Numbered from the stretch's first letter, positions 16,975 to 27,454 are shown. The stretch is DNA of 64,000 bases from Lewinellaceae bacterium (GCA_020636315.1 JACJYA010000009.1:124001-188000), one strand, 5' to 3'. Made by a program: numbers and translations. Notes: generated from the letters alone by a model not told the origin.

Positions 16975-17684
16975 AGCCCTCCTCCAAAACCGACAACCTG
17001 CTCATAATAGCTATTCAACTTGCCGTTGAGCTTGCCGACGATCCTTAAGGCATCTTTCTTCTTCTGATCGGGAACGGGGAAAATGCTGCCCATTACGGCA
17101 GCGAAGTCGTGCAAACGCTGATAATAAGGAAAGGGATTATCCAAATCCTGAAACTGGTCGTTCATGATAACCATCGCTTCCAGGCCGTCAGTTGTCATAT
17201 CTGAAGTAGAACCAAAGCGCAGGATGTAGTAAGGAGGTTTGCCCTCCAACCGGATGGACGGATCGGGTTCGAGGCTTTCATTAAGGAAAAACCCGGCAAG
17301 CTGTCCGCTTTTCAGAGAGGCCGTAGCCGTATCCGGCATGAAATACACTTTTGAAAAATCGTAGGCTTCTCCGAAGGCGGCCATCATATTCTGGTTGAAT
17401 TCTTTCCGGCTGGCCAGCGTCTCTTCCAGCTGTTTTTCAATGCGCTTCCGGTTGGGGCTGTCCGGCCCGGTACTGCTGAGGACGTCCTTCAACCCATCCA
17501 CTTTTGTCTGATAAAAAGGTAGCCGGACGATCAGCACTCCATCTTTCAGGGTTTTGATGCTTTCGTGAGCTATTTCAGTGCGTTCCTGGCGGGAAAGGGG
17601 GGCGTCCTGGCCGGTAGCAGTAACCGGGCAAAACAGGGAACACGTCAGGAAGGATGCGGAAGAAAAAAAAATTAATGCCTTCAT
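16971..17684 (-). CDS. Hypothetical secreted protein, 237 residues
   Basis: I do not recognise this protein. Residues 1-26 look like a signal peptide (hydrophobic stretch ending in TATGQ). The mature part begins with a charged helical region (ERTEIAHESIKTLKDGVLIVRLPFY), continues with a helix rich in Lys/Glu (NRKRIEKQLEETLASRKEF), and then a mixed region with VYFMPDTATASL and YYILRFGSTSDMTTDGLEAMVI. It ends with a helix and GFGGGL. No cysteine pairs or metal motifs are seen beyond the signal. It is transcribed divergently from the MoxR gene, with 166 bases between the two starts, and is convergent with the small peptide gene. Confidence 0.8.
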   Translation of the reverse strand: MKALIFFSSASFLTCSLFCPVTATGQDAPLSRQERTEIAHESIKTLKDGVLIVRLPFYQTKVDGLKDVLSSTGPDSPNRKRIEKQLEETLASRKEFNQNMMAAFGEAYDFSKVYFMPDTATASLKSGQLAGFFLNESLEPDPSIRLEGKPPYYILRFGSTSDMTTDGLEAMVIMNDQFQDLDNPFPYYQRLHDFAAVMGSIFPVPDQKKKDALRIVGKLNGKLNSYYEQVVGFGGGL

Positions 17685-17850
17685 AGCTTGTTAATATTGA
17701 GTTAATTTCCCTTAATGAGTCCACCTTCAGGGCAATCCAACGGGTTGCAACTGTGTTAATATTCAAAAAATTAGCAAATTTGTGGGCCCGGGCAGAAGGC
17801 CTTTGCAAGAACTACGACAAAAACGAATCCCACAAGCAAGTTCAAAAGAT

Positions 17851-18846
<996 letters not shown>

Positions 18847-18850
18847 ATAT

Positions 18851-18935
18851 GGAATGAGGGATTGAAGGAATGAGGGATTAATGGAGCGTTGCTCCCAATC
18901 ATTCATTCCTTCATTCCTTCATTCCTTCATTCATT
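18851..18935. repeat. Short tandem repeats forming a foldback between moxR-type and DUF58 genes
   Basis: GGAATGAGGGATTGAA-type units on the left face four near-exact TTCATTCC units on the right, so the gap can fold on itself. The right side runs up to five bases before the DUF58 start at 18940 and may affect its translation. Confidence 0.7.
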
Positions 18936-18939
18936 TACC

Positions 18940-19809
18940 ATGGAAACCAGCGAACTCCTCAGGAAAGTCCGGAAGATCGAAATAAAGACGAAGGGGCTGA
19001 GCAAACACCTGTTTGCCGGAGAGTACCACAGCGCTTTCAAGGGGAGGGGTATGTCCTTTAGTGAAGTTCGCGATTACCAGTACGGAGACGATGTGCGCAA
19101 CATCGACTGGAATGTGACGGCCCGCACCGGCGACCCGCACGTCAAGATATTTGAAGAAGAGCGGGAACTGACCGTCATGCTGCTCATCGATGTCAGCCAG
19201 TCTTCCTTTTTCGGCACCGTCAACCAGCTGAAGAACGAAGTAATGACAGAGATCTGCGCCGTACTGGCCTTTTCGGCCATTAACAACAACGACAAAGTGG
19301 GTGTGGCCTTCTTTTCCAATAAGGTAGAGAAGTACATCCCTCCCAAGAAAGGGCGGCAGCACATCCTGCGCATCATCCGCGAACTGATCGACTTCGAACC
19401 ACAGGGGCACGGAACAGATATCGGCCAGATGCTGGAATATTTCAATAACGTCGTCAAAAAACGCAGCATCTGTTTTCTCATTTCCGATTTTCTGGCCAAA
19501 GCCTATGAATCCCCGTTGCGCATTGCCGCCCGGCGGCACGATGTCATAGGGCTGAACATTATCGACCCCCGGGAGGAAGAATTGCCGGATGTGGGCCTCC
19601 TTCGCGCCCGGGACGCCGAATCGGGGGAAATGCGGTGGATCGACACCTCCTCCCGGCGCCTGCGCGAACGCTATGCCGCCTGGCACCAGGGCCACCTGGG
19701 CTACTTCCGGACGACTTTCAAGAAAGTGGGCGCCGATATCGTCAACATCAGGACTAATGAGCCTTACGTTAATGCGTTGCTGAAATTCTTTCAGCAGCGT
19801 TCACACTAA
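18940..19809 (+). CDS. DUF58 domain protein of the Bat operon
   Basis: A 289-residue protein without a signal peptide. The DUF58 signature is present as RDYQYGDDVRNIDWNVTARTGDPHVK at about 47-72, followed by a VWA-like segment (VMLLIDVSQSSFF). The ATG at 18940 follows the TTCATTCC repeat; the longer reading frame from 18889 would translate the repeat itself into a spurious leader. DUF58 proteins regularly follow MoxR and are thought to be its adaptor or client; their biochemical role is not settled. Confidence 0.93.
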   Translation: METSELLRKVRKIEIKTKGLSKHLFAGEYHSAFKGRGMSFSEVRDYQYGDDVRNIDWNVTARTGDPHVKIFEEERELTVMLLIDVSQSSFFGTVNQLKNEVMTEICAVLAFSAINNNDKVGVAFFSNKVEKYIPPKKGRQHILRIIRELIDFEPQGHGTDIGQMLEYFNNVVKKRSICFLISDFLAKAYESPLRIAARRHDVIGLNIIDPREEELPDVGLLRARDAESGEMRWIDTSSRRLRERYAAWHQGHLGYFRTTFKKVGADIVNIRTNEPYVNALLKFFQQRSH

Positions 19810-19850
19810 AGCCTGCTGCTTGAAAGCGGAAATGCTTAGATACGGTGGAA

Positions 19851-20849
19851 ATGCGAAGTAAAAAAATTATGGCGTACAGCAACAAAAAGACGGGCATCCA
19901 ATGGCTATGGCTATCTTTACTCCTGTTGTCTGCCCAGGCGCCGGCACTGGCTCAACCCAACGTGAATGCGGCCCTCAGCAACACCGAAATGCTGATCGGC
20001 GACCAGGTGACGCTCACCGTCACCGCCAGCTATGCTCCACCGGTGGACCTGAAAAGTATCGGTTTCGAAGTCCTCAGCCGTGAGCCCCGGCTGGAAGTCC
20101 TTAAGGCAGAGCGCTTCGAAAAAGAGGGGGAGAACGGATTGCGCATCGCCGAGGTAGAGATCAAGCTGACCTGCTTCGATTCGGGGTACTACTTCATCCC
20201 TCCCATTCCCGTTGCTTTTGAACAAAACGGGCAGCCGGATACCGTTCGAACCAACCAGTTGGCCCTCACGGTCAGAACCCTTCCGGTCAGCGGCGACTCC
20301 CTGCAGATACAACCCATCAAAGGGATCATAGAGGAGCCGGTAAACTTCAGAGACGTATTGCCTTACTTCATTGGCGGAGTGCTCCTTTTATTGATCGCCG
20401 GCGGGCTGTTCTTCTATTTCCGGCGCCGTAAACAACCGCCGCCACCCCCGCCGCCGCCACGCAGAGTGCCGGCTCACGTACTGGCCCGGGAGCAACTGGA
20501 AACCCTCGACAAACAAAAATTGTGGCAGAAGGGGCAGGTCAAAGAATACCACAGCGAGCTGACGCGCATACTGAGGGAGTACCTCGAGCGGCGATATCAC
20601 GTCAAAGCCCTGGAACGCACCACCGAAGAAATCCTACAAAGCCTGGAAACGGTAAGGATAGAAGAAGCGTTTGATAAGAGCCACCTGCGGGAACTCCTGC
20701 GTACTGTTGACCTGGTAAAATTTGCCAAAGCGGAGCCCCCGGCCTCCTTTCATGCCGAGGCCATGGAAAATGTCAGGTCGTTCATCGAACAGACAAAGGA
20801 TGAAAATGTAGAAGTCGAGATTCCGGAACAGGAAGGATCAGAACAATGA
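19851..20849 (+). CDS. Membrane protein of the Bat operon (BatD-like ectodomain, DUF4381-like tail)
   Basis: About 332 residues. A signal peptide (WLWLSLLLLSAQAPALAQ) precedes a periplasmic beta-rich domain (about 30-155). A membrane helix follows (YFIGGVLLLLIAGGLFFYF, about 170-190), then a Pro-rich linker of eight prolines and a cytoplasmic helical tail (EYHSELTRILREYLERRYHVKALERTTEEIL) that resembles DUF4381. The start is uncertain: GTG 19845, ATG 19851 or ATG 19869 are all in frame. The stop overlaps the BatA start by four bases, so the two are translationally coupled. It probably joins the periplasmic and cytoplasmic parts of the Bat complex; this is inference. Confidence 0.85.
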   Translation: MRSKKIMAYSNKKTGIQWLWLSLLLLSAQAPALAQPNVNAALSNTEMLIGDQVTLTVTASYAPPVDLKSIGFEVLSREPRLEVLKAERFEKEGENGLRIAEVEIKLTCFDSGYYFIPPIPVAFEQNGQPDTVRTNQLALTVRTLPVSGDSLQIQPIKGIIEEPVNFRDVLPYFIGGVLLLLIAGGLFFYFRRRKQPPPPPPPPRRVPAHVLAREQLETLDKQKLWQKGQVKEYHSELTRILREYLERRYHVKALERTTEEILQSLETVRIEEAFDKSHLRELLRTVDLVKFAKAEPPASFHAEAMENVRSFIEQTKDENVEVEIPEQEGSEQ

Positions 20850-21850
20850 TATTCAGCGATAACATACAATTTGTAAACCCGGAGTTTTTCCTGCTCCTTT
20901 TGCTGCTGCCCCTTGTCGGGTACTGGTATCTGCGGCGCCGGCGGCGGCACTACGCCACCCTCCGGATGCCCAGCCTGGAAAGCGTCCGTGGCTTTCGTTC
21001 CATAAGGGGACGGCTGCGCACCGCGCTGCCTGTCCTGCGCGCACTGGCCTTTGTGGCCCTGGTGGTGGCCATGGCCCGGCCCCAGGAGGTGCTCAAAGAA
21101 GAAGAAGTCGAAGCCGAAGGCATCGACATCATGATGGCCCTCGACCTGTCAAGCAGTATGCTGGCCCAGGATTTCAAGCCCGACCGGCTGGAAGTGAGCA
21201 AGCGGGTAGCCGCCGAATTCATCGACAAACGCCGGTACGACCGCATCGGCCTTGCCGTCTTTGCCGGCGAAGCCTTTACCCAGTGCCCCCTGACCACGGA
21301 CCACCGCGTACTGAAAAAATTTCTTTCCGATCTGGAGTGCGGCATCCTGGAAGACGGAACAGCCATCGGCATGGGCCTGGCTACCGCAGTTCACCACCTG
21401 GAAGAAAGCGAGGCCAAAAGCAAGGTGGTGATCCTGCTGACCGATGGGGTCAACAACGCAGGCTACATCAACCCCCTCATGGCAGCCCAGATCGCCCAGA
21501 AGGTGGGCGTAAAGGTATATACCATCGGAGTGGGTTCCACCGGAGATGCCCTCACGCCGGTCAGCCGGCGCGCCGACGGCCGTTATATCTTCGGCCTGGC
21601 CAGAGTGGAGATCGACGAAGGCTTGCTCACCAATATCGCAGAAATGACGGATGGGGCTTATTTTCGGGCTACCTCCGCCGAAAGCCTGGAACGCATCTAC
21701 GCCAAGATCGACGAACTGGAAAAGACAAAAATTGAGGTGACGGTCCTGAAGCGCTACAACGAGGCGTTCCACCCCTTCGTCTTCTGGGGGCTGGTGCTCC
21801 TCCTGCTGGAAGCGCTCCTGAGATATACGGTGTTGCGGACGATACCGTAG
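20846..21850 (+). CDS. batA: BatA-like von Willebrand factor A membrane protein
   Basis: A 334-residue inner-membrane VWA protein. Two N-terminal membrane segments (about 10-25 and 57-75) and a C-terminal one (FVFWGLVLLLLEALL) bracket the VWA domain. The metal-ion-dependent adhesion site is intact: Asp100-x-Ser-x-Ser104 (LDLSSS), TTDHR and LTDGVNN. BatA proteins are required for aerotolerance or stress tolerance in Bacteroides and Francisella by genetic evidence, with unknown mechanism. Start overlaps the upstream stop by four bases. Confidence 0.93.
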   Translation: MIFSDNIQFVNPEFFLLLLLLPLVGYWYLRRRRRHYATLRMPSLESVRGFRSIRGRLRTALPVLRALAFVALVVAMARPQEVLKEEEVEAEGIDIMMALDLSSSMLAQDFKPDRLEVSKRVAAEFIDKRRYDRIGLAVFAGEAFTQCPLTTDHRVLKKFLSDLECGILEDGTAIGMGLATAVHHLEESEAKSKVVILLTDGVNNAGYINPLMAAQIAQKVGVKVYTIGVGSTGDALTPVSRRADGRYIFGLARVEIDEGLLTNIAEMTDGAYFRATSAESLERIYAKIDELEKTKIEVTVLKRYNEAFHPFVFWGLVLLLLEALLRYTVLRTIP

Positions 21851-21893
21851 CCTGGCCAGTTATCGGTTAACCAACAACGATCAACAAACGAAA

Positions 21894-22910
21894 ATGCTCC
21901 GATTCGAATACACCGACCATTTATACGCACTTGGGCTGTTGCCCGTCCTGTTGCTGTTCTTCTGGCTGGCCTGGCGCGCCCGCCAGCGGGCCATTCGCCG
22001 TTTCGGAGACAGCAGCCTTATGGGGCGGCTTATGCCGGAAGTTTCCCGCTACAAGCACTATCTCAAATTCGGGCTGGTGCTCCTGGCCCTGGCCCTGCTC
22101 GCCATCGGGTGGGCCAACCCGCAATACGGCACCAAGCTGGTCAAATACAAGCGCAAGAGCGTCGATATATTCATCGCTTTCGATGTTTCCCAGAGCATGA
22201 TGGCCCAGGACATTTCTCCCAGCCGACTCGCCCGCGCCAGCCGCTTTGCCCAGAACCTGGTGGAAGGCCTCAAAAGCGAACGCCTGGGCCTGATCCTCTT
22301 TGCCGGCAATGCTTACGTGCAGTCGCCCATCACCCAGGATTTCAACTCCATATTGCTGGCCCTGCGCAGCGCCAACCCGAATATGATCCCGAACCAGGGC
22401 ACCTCAATAGCCGAAGCCATAAGCCTGGCGGAGGAATCTTTTGAAGAAAACAACAAAAGCCACAAAGCGTTAATCATAATAACAGACGGGGAAAATCACG
22501 AGGAAGAAGCCGTCAGCAAGGCTCAGGAGGCCCATGGAAACGGCCTGCTTATCTTTACCGTCGGCGTAGGAACCGAAGAAGGAAGTTTTATACCCATCGT
22601 CGAAAATGGAAGAGAAGGCTATAAGCGGGACCAGAGCGGCAACCCTGTCATGAGCCGGCTGAATGAAAAGACCCTGCGGCAGGTTGCCGAAGCCGGTGGC
22701 GGCAGCTACTTCAACCTCAGCGCCGGCAGCGGCCGCGTAATCGAAGCGCTGAAAAGCCGCATCGACAATATGGAAAAACGCGAGCTGGAACAACGGGTAT
22801 TTTCCGAATACAATAGTTATTTTCAATGGTTTGTTGGCCTGGCCATCCTCGTACTGCTGGCCGAATTTCTGATCTCCTACCGCCGAAGCCGGGGAGCGAC
22901 GGGAATCTAA
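21894..22910 (+). CDS. batB: BatB-like von Willebrand factor A membrane protein
   Basis: A 338-residue paralogue of the preceding gene. Membrane segments lie at about 10-25, 61-78 and at the C-terminus (WFVGLAILVLLAEFLI). The MIDAS residues are Asp97-x-Ser-x-Ser101 (FDVSQS), with SPITQD and ITDGENHEE supplying the other two loops. The VWA fold likely mediates protein contact with BatA or BatC. The 43-base gap to BatA contains no terminator. Confidence 0.93.
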   Translation: MLRFEYTDHLYALGLLPVLLLFFWLAWRARQRAIRRFGDSSLMGRLMPEVSRYKHYLKFGLVLLALALLAIGWANPQYGTKLVKYKRKSVDIFIAFDVSQSMMAQDISPSRLARASRFAQNLVEGLKSERLGLILFAGNAYVQSPITQDFNSILLALRSANPNMIPNQGTSIAEAISLAEESFEENNKSHKALIIITDGENHEEEAVSKAQEAHGNGLLIFTVGVGTEEGSFIPIVENGREGYKRDQSGNPVMSRLNEKTLRQVAEAGGGSYFNLSAGSGRVIEALKSRIDNMEKRELEQRVFSEYNSYFQWFVGLAILVLLAEFLISYRRSRGATGI

Positions 22911-23020
22911 AGTGGTGATTGAAAATGAAAACTATGGAACGCAATAAGACAGGATCAGTGCTTGAAACAACCACATACCTGCAGGTATGCCCGCGTTTCG
23001 TTAATTTGCTTAGACAAAGA

Positions 23021-23803
23021 ATGAACTATTTGCATTTCCAAAAAAGATACTTTTTGCTGGCCAGCCTCCTGCTGGCAGCTTTCTGCCTGAACGCCCAAGC
23101 ATCGCACCACTATCTGCGAAAGGGCAATGAAGCTTATGAGGAGGACGACTACAAAAGTGCAGAAGAATATTACCGAAAATCTATCGAAGAACGCAATACT
23201 CCTAAAGGAAACTACAACCTGGGCAATGCTATCTATCAGCAGGGCAGGTACCCGGAAGCCATCCGCCGCTTTGAACAGGCAGCCCAAACCTCCAAAGACG
23301 AAGAAGCCAAAGCATCGGCTTTTCACAACCTTGGCAATGCCTACCTGCAGGGGCAGGACTTTCAAAAAGCTGTCGACGCCTATAAGAACAGCCTCCGCCT
23401 GAGGCCGGCCGACCAGTCTACCAAATACAACCTGGCTATGGCTCAGCGGCTGATGGAATTACAGCAGCAACAACAACAGCAACAGGACCAGCAGAAAAAC
23501 GACCAGAAAGACCAACAACAAGAGCAACAGCAACAAAGCGGCCAGTCCCAGGGCCAGGAAGAAAACCAGCAGCAACAGCAACAATCCCAGGGGCAGCAAC
23601 CACAGCAGCAGCAGGAAGAGCAGCAACAAAAGGCCAGCCAGGAGCAGCCGGAAGGCAGCCAGCAGGAGCAGGACGGGCAGGCCATCTCCAAAGAGGAAGC
23701 CCAGAGGCTGCTCGATATCATCGAAGAGGAAGAGCTGCGCGTCATGGAAAAAATGAAAAAACAACAGGCCAAACCTGCTGCCCGAAGCGGAAAAGATTGG
23801 TAA
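23021..23803 (+). CDS. batC: BatC-like TPR protein with polyglutamine tract
   Basis: A 260-residue secreted or membrane-anchored TPR protein. The ATG at 23021 gives MNYLHFQKRYFLLASLLLAAFCLNA, a signal peptide; the in-frame extension to 22919 would bury it. TPR units are seen at about 30-130 (GNEAYEEDDYKSAEEYYRKS, YNLGNAIYQQGRYPEAIRRF, HNLGNAYLQGQDFQKAVDAY). Residues about 145-225 are almost pure Gln with Asp/Glu/Lys/Ser. A charged helix (RLLDIIEEEELRVMEKMKKQQ) closes the protein. BatC is thought to scaffold the Bat complex. Confidence 0.9.
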   Translation: MNYLHFQKRYFLLASLLLAAFCLNAQASHHYLRKGNEAYEEDDYKSAEEYYRKSIEERNTPKGNYNLGNAIYQQGRYPEAIRRFEQAAQTSKDEEAKASAFHNLGNAYLQGQDFQKAVDAYKNSLRLRPADQSTKYNLAMAQRLMELQQQQQQQQDQQKNDQKDQQQEQQQQSGQSQGQEENQQQQQQSQGQQPQQQQEEQQQKASQEQPEGSQQEQDGQAISKEEAQRLLDIIEEEELRVMEKMKKQQAKPAARSGKDW

Positions 23804-23821
23804 ACTGAAAATATCCCAGCT

Positions 23822-24364
23822 ATGAAAAAAGCATTCAGTTCAATTTTTGCCTTTGCCCTCACCTTCAGCCTGCTCTCCGCCCAGGAAGACATGGCATTCA
23901 AGGTAGAAGTCAGCAGTGACTCCATTCTGATGGGCAATTACTTTAAAGTGTCCTTCTCCCTGGAGAGCACCGGCGGTGATAACTTTCAACCACCTCTCTT
24001 CGAAGGCTTCGACATCATGAGCGGGCCCAATTACTCCTCCAGTATCAGCATGATCAACGGAGAAGTATCCCAGCGTATATCTTATACTTATTACCTTCGC
24101 CCGCGAGATGTGGGCAATTATTACATCGAACCGGCCAGCATTGCCGTCGGCGAGAAAATACTGGAAACCACGCCCGTTCCGGTCATCGTGGTGCCCAATC
24201 CGGATGGAGTGATCCAGGAACCCGAGGAGAAGCAGGAGTTCCCGGGATTTAACCAGGACTTTTGGGACAGGCATGCTTTTCCCCAGCCTTTCCTCCAACC
24301 TGACAACCCGGCCCCTCAACCCGAAAAACCGATGAAACGCAAACGCAAGACATACAAGATCTGA
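23822..24364 (+). CDS. Short BatD-like protein (N-terminal domain only)
   Basis: A 180-residue secreted protein. After a signal peptide (residues 1-20), about 25-130 align by eye with the first domain of the next gene: SFSLESTGGDNFQPPLFEGF and SGPNYSSSISMINGEVS correspond to SFTLLNAEGRNFTPPPFNDF and SGPNRSAQTSIINGQVS. The tail is Pro-rich and ends with a basic run (MKRKRKTYKI). It lacks the C-terminal membrane helix of full BatD. It looks like a tandem partial duplicate that has been kept as a soluble periplasmic protein. Confidence 0.85.
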   Translation: MKKAFSSIFAFALTFSLLSAQEDMAFKVEVSSDSILMGNYFKVSFSLESTGGDNFQPPLFEGFDIMSGPNYSSSISMINGEVSQRISYTYYLRPRDVGNYYIEPASIAVGEKILETTPVPVIVVPNPDGVIQEPEEKQEFPGFNQDFWDRHAFPQPFLQPDNPAPQPEKPMKRKRKTYKI

Positions 24365-24372
24365 ACAACATC

Positions 24373-26109
24373 ATGTTGAGGGTTTTACTCATCTTTCTGG
24401 CAGCTATTGCGGCTCCCCTGGCGGTGCAGGGGCAGGCCGGCGTTTCCTTCGAGGCTACCTCCGATGCCGGGAAGGTTGTCCTGGAAAGTTACTTCGAAGT
24501 TAGTTTTACCCTCCTGAATGCCGAGGGGCGCAACTTTACACCCCCTCCGTTCAATGACTTCATCGTCGTTTCCGGGCCTAACCGATCGGCGCAGACGTCC
24601 ATTATCAACGGGCAGGTGAGCAAGCGGGAAGGCTTCATTTATACCCTTCAACCCCGGCGGCTCGGGCGCCTGACAATAGGCAGCGCCACTATTGAGGTAA
24701 ACGGGCGGAGGCTTCGTTCCAACCCCCTCACCATCGAAGTGGTAAAAAGCCAGCCCGGGTCGTCCGGCGAAGAGGTTTTCATCCGCGCCGAACCCAGCAC
24801 CACCGAGGCCTGGGCCGGCCAGCAGATCATTCTGGACTACAAGCTATACACCACTGTCAATGTCGAGAATTTCAACATCCTGGAAGAAGCGGACTATCAG
24901 GGGTTCTATGCCCGCGATATTCGCCGCTACGACGGGCGGGTTATCCGGGAAGTATTGAATGGGAAGCAGTATGTTACAAAGGTGCTCAAACGAGTAGCCC
25001 TTTTTCCGCAACAGGCCGGGCAGCTGAGCATTTCCCCGATGAATGTCCAGCTGGGTATCGTCAAGGAAGAAGGGCGACGGCGTAGCTTTTTCTTCACTCC
25101 TGAAATACGGCGGGTGCCGGCAAGCACAGAACCTCTTACCATCGAAGTTGCTCCTTTGCCGCCTAATCCGCCGGCTTCATTTTCCGGCGGGGTCGGCGAG
25201 TTTCGAATGTACTCCCAGATCAACCGCTCCACCGTTACCACCGATGACGCCATTTCGCTGTCCATCACCATTAACGGGAGCGGAGATATCAAAAGAGTGC
25301 AGGCCCCCGTGCTGAAAGTGCCGGAAAGCTTCGAGCTGTACGAGCCTAAGGTATCCGAGGAATCCTCTTACGAAAACGGAGGAGGCATCACCGGAAAGAA
25401 AGTTTTTGAATACCTGATGCTGCCCAGAGAAACCGGTTCGTTCCAACTACAGCCCTCCTTTTCCTATTTCGACCCGGACAGTTCCCGTTATGTAACGATC
25501 AATGAAACCGTTTATGACATCACCGTTCGCCCGGGCACTGGCAGGGGACAGGCGCACCTGCCCGGCGATGCGGGAAGCCTCGAAAAAGAGGAAGACATCA
25601 ATTTTCTGAAGATGGACAGCGCCCTTTACCGGCGCCAGCCCCCCTTCCTGGGGTCACCACTCTTCTGGATACTGGCCATGTTGCCCGTACTGGCCCTGGG
25701 TGGCATCGCAATTATCCAGCGCTGGAAAGCTGGCCGGGCCGCCATCGACCCGGCGCTGTTGCGCAGCCGGCGCGCCCGGAAAGTGGCCCAACAACGCCTG
25801 TCCACCGCCAGGCAGCACCTCGAATCCGGCAGTACCCGCGCATTTTACGATGAAGTGTCGAAGGCCATGCTGGGTTACGTTTGCGACAAACTTCACATTC
25901 CCCGGTCTTCCCTGTCCAAAGCCAACCTGCAGCGGCAACTTGAGCAATTACAATTGGAAAACAGCCTCGTAGGGCGTTTCATGGACGTTATTCAAACCTG
26001 TGAAATGGCGCTCTTTGCCGGTAAAGAAGATGCCGCCGCCATGCAGGACACCTACCAGGATGCCGTCCAGGTGGTTTCAGAAATGGAAGGGAAACTTTCC
26101 GGAAAATGA
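24373..26109 (+). CDS. batD: BatD-like protein, full length
   Basis: A 578-residue protein with signal peptide (LLIFLAAIAAPLAVQGQ), several Ig-like periplasmic domains (about 25-400), a membrane helix at about 435-452 (LFWILAMLPVLALGGIAII), and a cytoplasmic helical tail with QRLSTARQHLESGSTRAFYDEVSKAMLGYV. It is the last gene of the Bat operon; only eight bases separate it from the short BatD. The convergent thioredoxin gene ends 10 bases beyond. Confidence 0.92.
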   Translation: MLRVLLIFLAAIAAPLAVQGQAGVSFEATSDAGKVVLESYFEVSFTLLNAEGRNFTPPPFNDFIVVSGPNRSAQTSIINGQVSKREGFIYTLQPRRLGRLTIGSATIEVNGRRLRSNPLTIEVVKSQPGSSGEEVFIRAEPSTTEAWAGQQIILDYKLYTTVNVENFNILEEADYQGFYARDIRRYDGRVIREVLNGKQYVTKVLKRVALFPQQAGQLSISPMNVQLGIVKEEGRRRSFFFTPEIRRVPASTEPLTIEVAPLPPNPPASFSGGVGEFRMYSQINRSTVTTDDAISLSITINGSGDIKRVQAPVLKVPESFELYEPKVSEESSYENGGGITGKKVFEYLMLPRETGSFQLQPSFSYFDPDSSRYVTINETVYDITVRPGTGRGQAHLPGDAGSLEKEEDINFLKMDSALYRRQPPFLGSPLFWILAMLPVLALGGIAIIQRWKAGRAAIDPALLRSRRARKVAQQRLSTARQHLESGSTRAFYDEVSKAMLGYVCDKLHIPRSSLSKANLQRQLEQLQLENSLVGRFMDVIQTCEMALFAGKEDAAAMQDTYQDAVQVVSEMEGKLSGK

Positions 26110-26119
26110 ATAAGGCCTA

Positions 26120-27454
26120 TCACTCAAAGATCTCGGCAAGCCTGGCCTCCAATGCCTCGCCGCGAAGGTTGCGGGCAAGGATCCGGCCCTCTTTGTCCAG
26201 AAGCAGGGTTTGAGGAATGGACCTGACCCCGTAAGCCTGGGCTACCTCATTGCTCCATCCTTTCAGGTCGCTGACGTGGTGCCACACCAGGCCGTCCTGC
26301 TCGATGGCCTGTACCCACCGGTCGTGAGCCTTGTCGAGGCTGACTCCCAGAACGTCAAAGCCTTTGTCTTTATACTTTTTGTACATGCGCACCACATTGG
26401 GGTTCTCGCGCCGGCAGGGGCCGCACCAGCTGGCCCAGAAATCCAGCAATACGACCTTACCACGCAGGTCGCTGAGGCTCATTTCCTCCCCTTCCGGCGT
26501 CTTTTGAGTAAAATCGGGCGCCTGGCCGCCCACCACAAAGGTTCGCATCTGCTCTATCTGTGCCTGCATGCCGGCGGCGGCAGAAGGGTCGCTGTCTTTG
26601 AAAGCATCGACGAACTGCCCGGCGAAGTAAAGGAAATTCCCGTTACTCTTCTGCTTCAGAACAGCGGCCACGCCCGACAGGGCCAGCTTATGGGTGAGGC
26701 CGCCGCGTTCGAGCTTACTCAACGCACCGTCGAGGTAAAGGCGCTGCTGCTCCTCGGGCAGGCCCGCACTGATAATGACCGTGGTGTAGTTGCGGAAGCT
26801 TTCGTAAGTCCAGGGCAGGTATTGATAGGCGGGGTCCTCGAAGTCCGTAAAATGGAAATACTCCCTGGCGAAATAATCGATCTCATTTTCGTAATTGCCG
26901 CCATTGTTCTGATAACTCAGAAGGGTGTTGATGGCGGCAACCTTACCCAGTATGGAGTTTTCTTTCTCCATCTCTTCCAGCAAAGCCAGTTTTTCTTCAT
27001 CTGTTTTTTTGAGCTCTGCGGCAATCTTATCCCGGCTCTCCCCGGAAGACAGCTGGTACTGGCGCCCGAGCGCAGTGGTGCGCGATTGCAGCTCCTCCAT
27101 CCTCTTTTTCAGGCTGAGGTAAGCCTCATTGACCGGCGATTCGATCCGCGCGCCGCGAAAATTCAGGCATGGGCCTTTCACCACTACCTCTTCTTCTTCT
27201 CCGAGGATGACGGGTGTCATATTACTGGTGTTGGTGCCTATATAATAAAAGCGGTTTTCCGAAGGCCGAAACTGAAACTCATAAACATTCTCCTCCACCT
27301 TATCCGGCTGGCGGACGGGAAAAAAGGAGCTTCCATCGAATTCAAACAGCGCAGGGCTCACCCGGCACCCCTGAACTTCACAGCGGAGGATGGCCTGAGC
27401 GGCGGCGGAAAGGCTGAATACACAAAGTACACTTACCCAAAGGGATCTTATCAT
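26120..27454 (-). CDS. TlpA/ResA-like thioredoxin-fold lipoprotein or periplasmic protein
   Basis: A 444-residue secreted thiol-disulfide protein. The signal peptide MIRSLWVSVLCVFSLSAAAQA is followed by a beta-rich N-terminal domain like DUF4369, a long helical middle (about 110-300), and a thioredoxin domain from about 310 (VGGQAPDFTQKTPEGEEMSLSDLRGKVVLLDFWASWCGPCR). The active-site pair is Cys344-Gly-Pro-Cys347. A cis-Pro region is present as GVRSIPQTLL. Such proteins reduce periplasmic disulfides or act in envelope redox stress; the substrate is unknown. Confidence 0.92.
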   Translation of the reverse strand: MIRSLWVSVLCVFSLSAAAQAILRCEVQGCRVSPALFEFDGSSFFPVRQPDKVEENVYEFQFRPSENRFYYIGTNTSNMTPVILGEEEEVVVKGPCLNFRGARIESPVNEAYLSLKKRMEELQSRTTALGRQYQLSSGESRDKIAAELKKTDEEKLALLEEMEKENSILGKVAAINTLLSYQNNGGNYENEIDYFAREYFHFTDFEDPAYQYLPWTYESFRNYTTVIISAGLPEEQQRLYLDGALSKLERGGLTHKLALSGVAAVLKQKSNGNFLYFAGQFVDAFKDSDPSAAAGMQAQIEQMRTFVVGGQAPDFTQKTPEGEEMSLSDLRGKVVLLDFWASWCGPCRRENPNVVRMYKKYKDKGFDVLGVSLDKAHDRWVQAIEQDGLVWHHVSDLKGWSNEVAQAYGVRSIPQTLLLDKEGRILARNLRGEALEARLAEIFE

